Below the pieces are notes generated by a model. The model saw nothing but the letters and a program-made list of their open reading frames with translations. It was not told the origin of the DNA and did no database searches. A stretch of 64,000 bases of DNA, taken from positions 62,001 through 126,000 of the forward strand of contig NW_020312147.1 in the NCBI RefSeq assembly GCF_002999335.1, given 5' to 3'. The DNA comes from Cyclospora cayetanensis. Lineage: Eukaryota; Apicomplexa; Conoidasida; Eucoccidiorida; Eimeriidae. Both the position numbers and the translations under genes were made by a program. Of this stretch, positions 37,700 to 47,799 are shown piece after piece. Position 1 is the stretch's first letter; every line of letters begins with the position of its first letter.

Positions 37700-38655
37700 C
37701 GCCTTTAAATGCCGTGAAGCATGAATTCAGCGTTCTCCAAAAGATCCTCCGTTCGCTAGTGGGAGGCGCGTTAAAGGATCTCCTGTGAGGTGGCTCTGGT
37801 TCGGGGTTAGAATGCGCAAGCGGCAACACCGACAAGGCAGCCGCTATATAGCACCATCGCTGATATATACACCAATAGGCTCACAAAAGAGGCGAAGCCA
37901 TGTGTATGTGAGTATATATGTGTGCACACGTCATGGATGCTGCGTATTTAGCATTAAATTAAAAACTATTGACGATGTTCACGCTGCGGCGGGGGGCCCC
38001 TCCGGCCCGCCGGAGGGGCCCCTCGCCGCAGCGCCGGAGACACGCGCGGCGGTCACATGTGGCAGCACAAAAAATGGCTGCAGCAAAGCAGCTACTCCTC
38101 CTGTAGTGACGCTGTGGAGAATCTTTGATTATAGGTATTTTCATGTCCGTTTTGCACCCTCCAGGAGCCGTGAAAAACGCAGTACACATCGCCAGCACAG
38201 GCGCATTCAGAGCAGGCAATGCAAGGAAGTGCCTAGAGGCCCCCTTCTGCACGCGCATGGCTTTCCCGGCAGACAGCAGCCGAGACGCAGTTGCTGATCT
38301 TCATCTGCAGACAAGGGGAAGCGCCTTCTAGAGCAGACAGGGGTACTTTTCGTGGCTCTTGTTGCCGCTGTCTGCTACACGCACTCTGTGCGGGATTTTC
38401 AATGCGCGTGGTTGTACTGCGTCGCCGAAGCGTCTGCACTCACAGGGAGTACCTGCTGCGCCTGCCCTATCTGCTGCCTGGTGGCTGTTGCTTGGACTCT
38501 GCTTGTAGCGGCGACGGCGGCAGCAGCAGCCGCCAACTCCTTTCGGAGGAGCAGCAAGGTTCAAGCACACGAAGAACGCCGTAAGACCACGCGGCGAAAG
38601 AGGCACAATAAAGAGGCCTTTCACCGTGATCGAGGCTGCACGCTGGAAGTTATCG
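37700..38655. other. Divergent promoter region with GC-rich hairpin
   Basis: About 950 bases between the 629-residue ORF (-) and the golgin (+). It holds the hairpin at 37983-38032 and short ORFs with no motif. The golgin 5' UTR or an upstream non-coding exon probably lies here. Confidence 0.45.
37983..38032. other. Near-perfect 23-bp inverted repeat (GC hairpin)
   Basis: Arm 37983-38005 pairs with 38010-38032 with one mismatch and a 4-base loop (CCCG). The core is GGGGCCCCTCCGG. It lies in the divergent intergenic region. Confidence 0.92.
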
Positions 38656-39903
38656 ATGCCTCTACAGGGAGACTCCATCCAGCATCCTCTACCGCCCCCC
38701 GCGCCTCCTTCAGGCACGGCAGCTGCAAAGCCAGCAGCAACAGGTGCAGCAGCAAAAGGACTTGCATCGTTTGCTGCGCGTTTGCAGGCGGGAGCTCGCA
38801 GTAGCGGAGATCTTTTCCACTCTATAGCCGGCCTTATTCCCGCTGCTGCTGCTGCCGATCCAGCAGCGGCAGCAGAAATACGCCCCCCCCCCCCAGGGGG
38901 TTCGTCGGCAGCAGCAAACGCAGCGGCAGAAGAAGAGGAGGCAGAGGCAGATGGCGAGCAGGAGGAGGAAGAGTTTGACGACTTGGATGCTCCCCTGCTG
39001 CTGCGGCAGCTAAAGCAACGCGATGCGGATGCAAGGCTGCTGCTGCGGCGCAGCAAGCATGCGGAGGCGTCGGCAGCAGCGCAGCGGCAGCAGTACGACC
39101 AGCTGCTGCAGAGGCAACAACAAGAGCACATGCTGCTGCTGGACGTCTTGCAAAAATTCGGCGTTATCGATGGGAAGCTAGCTGCTGCTGTGTCTGCGGA
39201 TGACGTCGATGCCTCGGGAAACAACAGCAGCAGCAGCTCCATCACTACCACTCCTACTACCACGAGCCGCAGCACCAGCGGCGTCGCAAACACTGGGATC
39301 GATGTCTTCGTATGCATCCAGAGACTCTCCACGCACCTTATGCGGCTCGAAAGAGACAGAGAAGCTCTTGCCTCCTTTTGTTTGCTGCTCTTTCCCCATG
39401 AGCTTCAACTCCAGCGCATCGCTGCCGCTGCAGGGGCAGCGACTGCAGGCGATGCAGCAGCAGCAGCAGCTGCAGCAGCAGCAGCAGCAGCAGCTCCTCA
39501 AATGTCTTCCGAGAGCTTGCATCGGCGCTACCTTGAGTGCGAGGAGGAAAAGCAGCTAGGGGCCTCCTGTTCAGGTGCGCAGCAGCAGCAGCAGCAGCGC
39601 GAGCTGCAGCAGCTGCAGCAGCAGCAGGAGCAGAGGATCGCCGAGATGGAGCAGCAGATTGCTGCTCTCACCAAGGAGAAGGCCGCACTCCTTCTACAGT
39701 TGTTGCAGCAACGGAAGGCTGCAGCAGCAGCCGCTGCAACAACTGCCGCAGATGCCCTTACAGACCGCTACTTAGGGAAGTGCAGCAAATGCCACCTCCT
39801 GGATCTGCAGCATGAGGCAGCAGCAAGCGCCGAGCAGCAGCAACAAGAGCAGCAACAAGAGCAGCAGCTCCAGCCGATGCTTGACACCGGTGACCTCAGT
39901 CAA

Positions 39904-39960
<57 letters not shown>

Positions 39961-40845
39961 GACGGTACCAACATGGCGGTAGTTGCGGGTGCGAACTGCG
40001 AGGGGCTTGCAGAAGAGCGGCAACGCCTTGAGGAGCTGCAGCAAGAGGTGGAGCGACAGCAGGAAAGGGCAGATATTTTGCAGCAGGAACGAAATCAGCT
40101 GCAGCAGGAGCTGCAGCAGCAGCAGCAGCAGCAGCAGGAGCAGCAGCACCAGCTTGAGCAGCAGAAGCAGGCCTTAGAGAGGCACAGGCAACATGCCCGT
40201 CTGCTGCTTGATAGCAAGGAGGCTGCCATTAGCAAATTGCGCAAACGGCTGCAACAACAGCGGGAAAGTGCCGTCGTTGAGCACCAGGACGCAACGGACT
40301 CCCCTTACCAGCAGCTGTTGTTGACGAAGCAACGAGAATTCGATGCGTTGCAGCAGCAGCACGACTTGCTGCTGCTGCAACAAGAAGAGCTGCAGAGGCA
40401 GCACCTGCTGATGCAGCAAGAAGTCGCCAGGCTCAGTAAAGGGCGGTTGGAGCAGCAGAAACCTCTGGATACCAGCAGCAGCACCATTAGAAACACGGAG
40501 GACAGAAATAACGTCGAGGTTCCTCCTCCTCCGCCCCCTCCTCCCCCCCTTGGCTCTCCAAAGACCGGCATATCCTGCACTGCGAACGGTAGCAGCAATA
40601 GCAGCAGCAGTAATAGTGCCAGTAGCAATAGTACTAGTAGCCGTAGCAGCAGCAATAATACTAGCAGCCCGGTGAATATGGAATACGTTAAACACGTGCT
40701 CCTGAAGTACCTAGTCTTCCTGAAGAAGGGCGACTCTGCAGCGCAACAGCTGCTTCCAGTTCTATCGGTGCTGCTACAGCTCACGCCAGAGGAGCAGCAG
40801 CAGCTGCTGCTTCTCCAGGATATGCCTGCCTGGTGGTCAGCATAG
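38656..40845 (+). CDS. GRIP-domain golgin
   Basis: A 729-residue coiled-coil protein with a C-terminal GRIP domain. That domain binds Arl1-GTP and targets golgins to the trans-Golgi, where they tether vesicles. Single exon; start at ATG 38656, since the frame opens upstream only from GTG. Residues 1-90 are Pro/Ala-rich. An acidic Ala/Glu patch is at about 95-115 (EEEEEFDDLD). Coiled-coil segments alternate with poly-Q, poly-A and poly-S tracts; one pure (CAG)n at 39903-39959 is read as Ser. A proline run (about 623-633) and an Asn/Ser linker precede the GRIP domain at about 674-720: MEYVKHVLLKYLVFL, LLPVLSVLLQLTPEEQQ. The tyrosine of MEYVKHVLLKYL matches the invariant Arl1-contacting Tyr of the family. 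Confidence 0.82.
39903..39959. repeat. Pure (CAG)n microsatellite
   Basis: About 19 uninterrupted trinucleotides inside the golgin ORF, translated as serine (AGC frame). Other CAG runs in the same ORF are read as Gln or Ala. Confidence 0.95.
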
Positions 40846-42082
40846 CCGTAGTTCAGCGCTCCAGTGTCTTACGGGCATTGGGGGAGCTACAGCATACAGC
40901 ACAGTGCGTGTTGTGCCGAGTAGTACAGGAGCTCAATCGCTGGGAGTTGCTGGTGCAGCCGCTGCGGTCACTCTGTAACCGCAGCACAGGTGGCTGCTCT
41001 TTTTAGTGCGTTGTGGAAGGGTGCTGTTTTGCATGCGTGCCTTGCCACATGCTATATAGTTTGGAACGGCAAATCTCTGAATCTCCGACGCTTCAGCAGA
41101 CGGAGCATCCCCAGGAGCACGGCTGTAGCAATATCTGCATCTCGAGATATAGCATCTAGTTGGTAAAAGGGCCTCTTTGTAAAGCACCTCGAGTCGTTTA
41201 GCGCCTTCCAGAAGACGGGGGCTTGCTGCTGTGTTGAAAGCCGTAGTGCGTGTGTAGGCTGTCATGAAATGCCTTTGCATGCGGCGGAGTGAAGGCAGGC
41301 AGGCCTCCAAGCCCACCGCGTAGAACGTAGCCTGCTGAAAAAGCGCATGCAGTCTCCCCCTGCTTTCGGGGAAAGAAACAACATCCTGCACAACACCAAA
41401 AAGTCAGCTTAAAAGCCACGGCAAGGCGGTATTCCGGATCCCTTCTTCCCGAGGCTGCGTTTCAGGGTCCATCGCCCGCTGTGCATTCTCCTGCTGCTGC
41501 TACGCCTGCGTTGTTGTCGCATCTCCGCGAGCAGACGGCGCATAGCTAATATAACGAGGAGCCTTGACCATGCGCAGCGGAAGCGCCTCGGCTGTGGCGG
41601 ATCACATGGGGGAAAGCAGTAAAGAAGGTACGAGGGCTTCAAAGGGGGGTGTGATGGGTAGAGTGTGCTAAACACGTGTGTTTGTTGTCGGCTTGAGAGA
41701 TGATGGCGTCAATATTTTGAAGTGAGGGGCCAAAGAAGCGGTCCCTCATACACCCAAATCCCTGAGCCTTCCTCCTCTACGTTTCCTTAATTCACGCTCC
41801 CCAGCCACTGTTTCCAGCTGGCGGAGCAGCTCTGCTGCGCGTGGAGCAGCAGCTCAGCTGTATGTTAGAGGCTCTCGGGGCCCCTCGCTCCGCATTCGCA
41901 TCGCTGCCAAGAGTTCGAATCAGCATGCCTCAACAGCTACGCGCTGTCTTCCCGCGCAGACACGAGAGCGCAGGTCTAGTAGCAGCAGCAGCAGAAGAGT
42001 AAAAGCCGACGACTGAAATTTTTTAGACGCCGCCACAGGAAGAAGGGCCCCCTGAATTTCCTGTCCTTGAGAAACGACAGAC
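40846..42082. other. Unresolved; possible 3' exons of the 42-44 kb gene
   Basis: On the - strand, a frame running to 40933 from an acceptor GTGTTGTGCAG (ending about 41392) reads as protein (VVSFPESRGRLHALFQQATF, RLLEGAKRLEVLYKEALLP). A helix-like frame (AELLRQLETVAGERELRKR) lies near 41780-41850. Both could belong to the 42.1-44.1 kb gene, but I could not join them in phase. Confidence 0.35.
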
Positions 42083-44139
42083 CTTTGGAAGCCACAATGT
42101 GGCGCGTGCTCCTTCCTTTTGTGTGGTCTTCTGGTGCGAGAGAAGCAGTTCTAAAAGCTTGCTCTCGCCACTTCGAAAGGTCACAGCGTTAGGTGCACTG
42201 CGGCGAAGTTTGGGAAGCGTGAAGAAGCGTTGCATGCGCGTGTCGAGGCCTACGCTAACGAAAACACCTAGGGAATGCCCGTCTCTCTGCGCTTTCTCTA
42301 ACGCTAGGTGATGGGCGTCCACTCAGTGCTCGGATCCAATTTACGCAGGTGTAAGGCTAGGTGGTTTCCCCTACGTGTGCCAGCCCTCTCTCTAGCCTAT
42401 GGCCGTTGCTGGGAAGCTTTCTGCGTAGTGCGGGGGGAAGGTGACTACCTTGAAAGCAGCTCCTTGAGTACGTTGGCTGCAGTCCCACTTAAGTCTGTTG
42501 CACCCCGTGACGGGAAGATATCTCCCGTCGCTTACGATGTCGTATCTCCGTCCTAATGTGCGAGCGCTCTTAGGTGGCCAGCGAAGAGGCCTCTCTGCGA
42601 GGCTCAAGGGGGCCCTGTTCCCAGCCGAATGCGGGGTCGTGCATGCAGCAAGTCGAACTGCCACACGCGGCACTGACGCAGCAAGCGAAGCACCTGCTGC
42701 ACCCTCTGAGGGTGCAGGTCCGCTGAGAAGCCTGGTACTCTTCCGCTAGCACCTGCACGTGGTGCTGCTCCTTTTGCGTCGTCGCCTTCTGGCGCCGCTC
42801 CACTAGGAACGTGCGAAAGGAGAGCGGCTGCCGAGAGGTAGTGGCGGACATGTCTATCAAAGGCGGCCAGCTGTTGCACAGCAGCGGCAGCAGCAGCAGA
42901 AGGAGCAGCGGCAGCAGCAGCAGAAGGAGCAGCGGCAGCGGCAGCAGCACCTCTGGCCGCTTCGCGCGCTGTCTGAGTAGTCGCTGCAGCGGCAGATGCA
43001 GCAGGAGCGTCTGTGAACGCGGCTGCACGCAATTCTTCCTCCTCCCGCTTGGTTCTCTTAGCTGGGGGCACAGCGCCTTGTGCACTTTGCTCAGGCAGCT
43101 TCGAGGAAGGACCCCCGAAAGGCAAATCGAAGGCGATGGCAGCTGCAATGGGAGCCGCAGCTGCAAGAAGAGGAGCTTCCAATTCCAGCGCCAGAGGCGT
43201 GCAGTACAACAGCAGCAGCTCTTCGCTGCTGCGATATTCTAAGGCATGCAGCAGAGCAGCGAACGCAGCACCTTTCTGAGACCAGCGGCTGCAGCAGCAG
43301 CTGCTGCTGCTGCAAACGCTCGTGCTGCAAGGCTGTAGAAAAAGCTTGACGTGTCTCCCAAGCGCAGCAAAGGGGAGTGGAGGGCGTCCTAGCCTGAAGG
43401 ATATAGACTGAAGCAGCAATGTTTCTTTTTGCTTGATAAGGCTGCTAAGATGCCTAGAGCAAACACCCCCGTCTCGAAGCAGCCACACAGACGACGAGGA
43501 TACGAGCTGCTGCAGCACCTGCTGCGCCTCGTGTAGCGAATGCTGAGAGTTTTCCTCCTGCTGCGATTCTATTGGCTCCCTCGACAGCAGCTGCTGCTGC
43601 TGCTGCTGCTGCTGCTCTCGTAACAAGCGATAGGCTGCAGCCACTTGGACTGCTGTTTGTCGTTGCGAAACTCTGTAGAAAGCCCTGGCGAGACACTGCA
43701 CCCTTCTCTGACTCCTGAGTACACGGTAAAGCAGCAGCAGCAGCAGCACCTTCGGCAGGCAGGCGCGCAGCAAAAGCAAGCAAGCTGCCAATTGTGCTAG
43801 CAGCAGAAGCACCAGCACCTCCACAACGTACTTGACGGGATCATTGTCATCAAGCAACTTCCACGCAAGGAGAAGTGCAGCTGCAGCTGCAGCCTTCCTG
43901 TTTGTCAGGCGGAGAGAGCGGTGTTTCTGTTGTTGCTGGTGCTCTTGTTGCTGCTCTTGTTGCTGCTCTTGTTGCTGCTCTTGTTGCTGCTCTTGTTGCT
44001 GCTCTTGTTGCTGCTCTTGCTGCTGCTCTTGCTGCCGCTCAGCACCCAGGTAGAAGAAGCACAAGGCCGCGCAAATGCAGTCTAAGGACAAGCCTAGACT
44101 CCTGATCCACAAATGCACCGACTCTCGAGACAGCACACC
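42083..44139 (-). CDS. Hypothetical Q/A/L-rich putative membrane protein (5' and 3' incomplete)
   Basis: Exon 44139-42678 follows a strong acceptor (TTTCCTAG) and joins in phase 1 to exon 42303-42083, which ends at AAG|GTCTGT. The first exon starts GVLSRESVHLWIRSLGL and has a hydrophobic segment (LDCICAALCFFYLG). An (EQQQ)n repeat follows, then a second long hydrophobic region (VVEVLVLLLLAQLAACLLLL), suggesting membrane insertion. Further on are poly-Q, Ser-rich and Ala-rich parts with a basic patch (PPAKRTKREEEEL). The second exon is ordinary protein (HSLGVFVSVGLDTRMQRFF, LLELLLSHQ). The first coding exon is probably between 44.3 and 44.9 kb; in one frame it ends at a GTAAAT donor near 44310. 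I recognise no family. Confidence 0.42.
43943..44040. repeat. 12-bp minisatellite encoding (EQQQ)n
   Basis: CTTGTTGCTGCT on the + strand repeated about seven times with slight decay at the right end; read as Glu-Gln-Gln-Gln on the - strand. Confidence 0.9.
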
Positions 44140-45708
44140 CTAGGAAATACAGAGAGAAAGAAGAAAAGTTGATTTAACGGCGCAGAGGGAGTACAGGTGC
44201 AGAACGCGCCTAATACACATGAGTGAATATGTGTGTGTGTCTGAGTGTTGCTGGTGTTGTTGGCTTCGTGGCAACAAACAACAACTGCTTATATCGGTTT
44301 AAATTTACCGTCCAAGGGTGGCTAGAAAGTTGGCGGTTCCCAAAAGAATCATTCGTTCGGAGCGATCGTCCAAGAATCGACGGGATAAACGCAGGCGCAG
44401 CACTGTTGCTGCGGGGGGTAGCGGTGCTGCCTCCTCTGCTTCTCTTGCTCCTGTTGCATGCTCTGCTGCTGGGGGTGTGTTATCGCTGTGGCTGCCAAGG
44501 GCAGCATCGAAGTCACGCCTAAGAAGCAATAGCACACGCCGCTGCACTTCTTTTTGCTGCTCTTGCTGCTCTTGCGGCTCTTGCGGCTCTTGCTGCCCTC
44601 TCCGCTCGTGCTCCTCCTGCTTCGCCTGCTGCTGTTGCTGCTGCGGCCGGTGCTCGCATGCAGGTACGGCTTGTGCTGAAGTAGGGGGTTTCGGCGCTGC
44701 AGGGGGGCCCCCAGGGGCCCCCACTGCCTCGGAGGCAGCAGGAAGCATCCTGGGGCCCTCCCCTGCTGGTGGCCGCTGCAAGGCAGCAGCAGCTGCTGCC
44801 CCCAAGAAATCAGGAAAGCCTTGCTATGTGGATAAAACGGATAGTGCTGCGCTTTGAGGCTGCAGAACCAACATGAGCAACAGGCACGCGGGGGCCCCCC
44901 TGTGGGCCCTTGGGGGTTGAAGATGGGGTTCACTCATGGGGCCTTGGGTGTCAGCCCTCTAGACGGCTTTAGGCCTTAATTTGCGCGAAGCACTTTAAGG
45001 TGCAGGCTTTGGATTTGAGACTTGATATTAGAGTTCTGCTGTTTGCCTTCCCTAGGGTGTAGGCAGGTGCGAGGACTATGTCGGGAGGGCGTCGTTGGAT
45101 GGAAGGGCTGCAGAGCTCAACACTGCAAGTGACGCCTATGAAGCAGCAAATCCCTCTAAAATACCCAATTTGGCTTCGGCGTCCCTGTGTGCCCACAAAA
45201 ACTGCAGGAGGAGAGCCAGTAGAGGCCCCCTGTAGGGGCCCTTGCAACGGCCTGCTCTGAAGAGCCGTAAGGAGGCTTCTAGGGGCCCTTGACCCTACCA
45301 GGAGGAAGGCTAGGCCTTACAGGCAACAGTTCGTCATATCTACTCTGTAGAAGAAGAGTGCAGGTGTATCTGTAAACGCGCAGCTTAGCCCCCTCAAGGG
45401 TGGTAGGGGGGACTTTGGCTCAAGGGAGCCTCTGGGAGGTCAAATAGAATTTTCTGCGATTGCGTGCGACGGGGCAATAAAAGAAAGGGCCTCTGAGGGG
45501 GAGGGAGCTAACGGGGAGAGCTTTGTTGCTAGTCAAGAGAGAGGCCCCCCGCACAGGGCGGCTCCTGAGCAAGTCCCTCCGTGCCTCTCTACCAAAAGTA
45601 GCTGATCTCAAAGAGCGAAAGGCAAATCACTAAAGTAAATTACATTGGGGGAGTTCCCGCCGCACGGTAACCCCCATGCGGCATTTCTCCAGAGGCACTT
45701 CCACGTGC
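44140..45708. other. Putative upstream exon region, then intergenic
   Basis: 44.3-44.9 kb (-) has three overlapping open frames over a Q/E/P-rich CAG region and probably contains the 5' exon of the preceding gene. From 44.9 to 45.7 kb I see GGGGCCCC-type elements (44890, 45225) and no supported gene. Confidence 0.4.
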
Positions 45709-46707
45709 TCAGCTATGTGCACGCACACGCGAAAGGTCCAAGCTGGAAACGGGGGGCCTACCCGAGTCTGAACGCACATTGGGGAGATCTCGAGGCGACT
45801 GAAGCGTCCTGGGGGCCCCCGGTGAGGCTACCAAGGGAGATCGGCTAGAGGCCCTCATGAGGCGCTGATCGGGGAGCTCACCAGCATTTCTAGTGTACCT
45901 ACTGGCACTCTCCCTCTGGCTAGGGGCCCCTGAGCCGCCATCTACGGAACCGAGGAAGGCCATAGACGCCTGCCTGCTCGGCATGTGGGCCCCTGAGGGG
46001 GGCACGCCAGTCCTGTACGACGATCGGGGAGACGCCACCTGAGGGGAGGGGATCGTTCTCGACCCCAGCCTTTGAAGCCTTCCCAATAGCTGCTCTGTCG
46101 GCCCTATCTCGGAAAGGCCCCCTAGCGGCGCCGCTCTTTGAGGAAGGGCCTCCTCGTCTCCCCACGTTCGCCTACGGTGCCCATCAGTTTCCAGCGGGCC
46201 CCCTTCGTCTGCAAAGGGAGGGCCGTCTGAGTGGACCGAACTGCCCATCGAGCGTAATCGGGAAGCCCCTGTATGGTGCCTTAAATAAGCCCCAGGAGCC
46301 TCTCGATACCCATGGGGGCCCTCGTCGCTGTGCGAGTGTGGAGCTTGAGGGACGCTTCCCGAAAAATCTTTTTCAGGGGAGCACGACCTAGCGAGGCGCT
46401 CGCTCTTTCTGTGCTCGAAGCTCTCTGATGCGGTGCTCTGAGGTAGGGGGCCCCAAAGACTAGCAGGGGCCCTAGCCCTCTCTCTTTCGATGTCTCTTTT
46501 TGCCTCAGGGGGGGCTCCCGGCGCCGCAAAAGCCTCTTTTGGCCTACGTCCCTGAGGCACGGCTGTATCTACCGAACAAAGCCCCACGACGGCAGTCGTG
46601 TTTCGCCTGTGACGTTGTTCCCTATCTACGGCGTCATTCTCACTCTTCCTTCTCCCCACAGGCGCATCCTTGACAGCAACCCCCCTAGAGGCCCCTTTAG
46701 CGGCCAT
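45709..46707 (-). CDS. Hypothetical Arg/Ser/Pro-rich protein (possibly longer upstream)
   Basis: Frame open for about 410 codons to TGA (45709-45711). The first ATG is at 46707 (MAAKGASRGVAVKD), giving 332 residues. The upstream part (to 46941) starts only from TTG and may be an exon continuing from further right. The sequence is polar, rich in Arg, Ser, Pro and Gly, with many possible phosphosites (RKSENDAVDREQRHRR, GASRLRSMGSSVHSD), and lacks CAG homopolymers. It is probably intrinsically disordered. No domain recognised. The length of the open frame and the lack of simple repeats favour a real gene. Confidence 0.42.
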   Translation of the reverse strand: MAAKGASRGVAVKDAPVGRRKSENDAVDREQRHRRNTTAVVGLCSVDTAVPQGRRPKEAFAAPGAPPEAKRDIERERARAPASLWGPLPQSTASESFEHRKSERLARSCSPEKDFSGSVPQAPHSHSDEGPHGYREAPGAYLRHHTGASRLRSMGSSVHSDGPPFADEGGPLETDGHRRRTWGDEEALPQRAAPLGGLSEIGPTEQLLGRLQRLGSRTIPSPQVASPRSSYRTGVPPSGAHMPSRQASMAFLGSVDGGSGAPSQRESASRYTRNAGELPDQRLMRASSRSPLVASPGAPRTLQSPRDLPNVRSDSGRPPVSSLDLSRVRAHS

Positions 46708-47142
46708 CTTGGCGTCCGCCTTACGGCCAGGGAATAATCCAGAGAGGATTCGCGTCCAGACAGGCGTCTCCTCTGGGGCGCACTCTAAAGACTCGGTGCT
46801 TTCGCAGGCTTCTCCCTCATGCTCGCGATAAAGGTAAGTACCCTTTTCAGACTTCTGAATTGCCTTGCCAATTATGGCTTTGGCTCTGCAGCACACACAG
46901 CGGAGCGTGCAAGAATAAGTCCGAAAGCCTCTGACTCCCAATATGTACCCGCCTGCACCCGTTTACCACGGTACCCAACAGAAAAGCATAGCTTCAGTGA
47001 GGTTTTCATTAAAGGGTTCCCTCAACTGCGTTATTCTCCGTGTACGTGTGTGTGGAATGAAGCAACTGCATACCATCCAACTGCACCCACGCTCCAAACC
47101 CAAAACGCCCTACGGAAAACAAGAGCCAAGCTCTCTCTCCCC

Positions 47143-47223
<81 letters not shown>

Positions 47224-47799
47224 GCCATTCTAAGGTGGATATGACGTTGGGCGTACTTGTGCTGCACGGGGGCCCCGCTGTACTTCTGATGAAGCGTCCG
47301 AGGAGTTACCTTGGGGGGTTCCAAGGGATCCGCAAGGCCTGCAACACTCCACAGCCTCGCTTCCCAAGTCGTACTCTGCTTGTCATGGAAGCATACATAC
47401 GTAACTGGCTCCACGTACCTAGCACCATATTCTCGAATCGATCAGGCATGTGTCGAAAGGCAGAAGCACGAAAAAAGAGCGAACCCCAAACAGGCGCCAT
47501 GTAAAGTATCGAGTTGGTGGATAGTAGGGGCCCAAGCTTGCTACCGAGGAACGGAGAAAGTCAGAGCACGTGCCCTCTTCTAGACGTCTATTAGACAGAG
47601 GGGCACAGTACCATGAGCGAAGAAATACGCACAGAGACACCCCCTCCTGTATAGGGGAACGATTGAACTATATTCTGCACGGTGACCTTTGCATTTTCTA
47701 AACGCTTATTCCCGCGCCTCATTTAAAGCCTCCTGCTATTTTTTGTCGGGGCACAGCAGCCGGCACTCCGCGAATGCGTTTGTGCAAAAGTGCAACTCG
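46708..47799. other. Intergenic with CT/TA microsatellite
   Basis: Holds the compound repeat at 47131-47223. Remaining ORFs are short and without motif. Confidence 0.45.
47131..47223. repeat. Compound (CT)n(TA)n microsatellite
   Basis: About 54 bases of CT followed by about 39 bases of alternating TA. Confidence 0.95.

Noticed and set aside
36865..37788. 307-codon ORF on the + strand
   Set aside because: It is the complementary reading of CAG/CTG repeats in the 629-residue - strand ORF; it lacks independent motifs and is almost all Ala/Leu/Gln.
46819..47244. + strand ORF with a good donor AAAG|GTAAGT
   Set aside because: The donor word is on the opposite strand of a long coding frame and the ORF runs into the CT/TA microsatellite.
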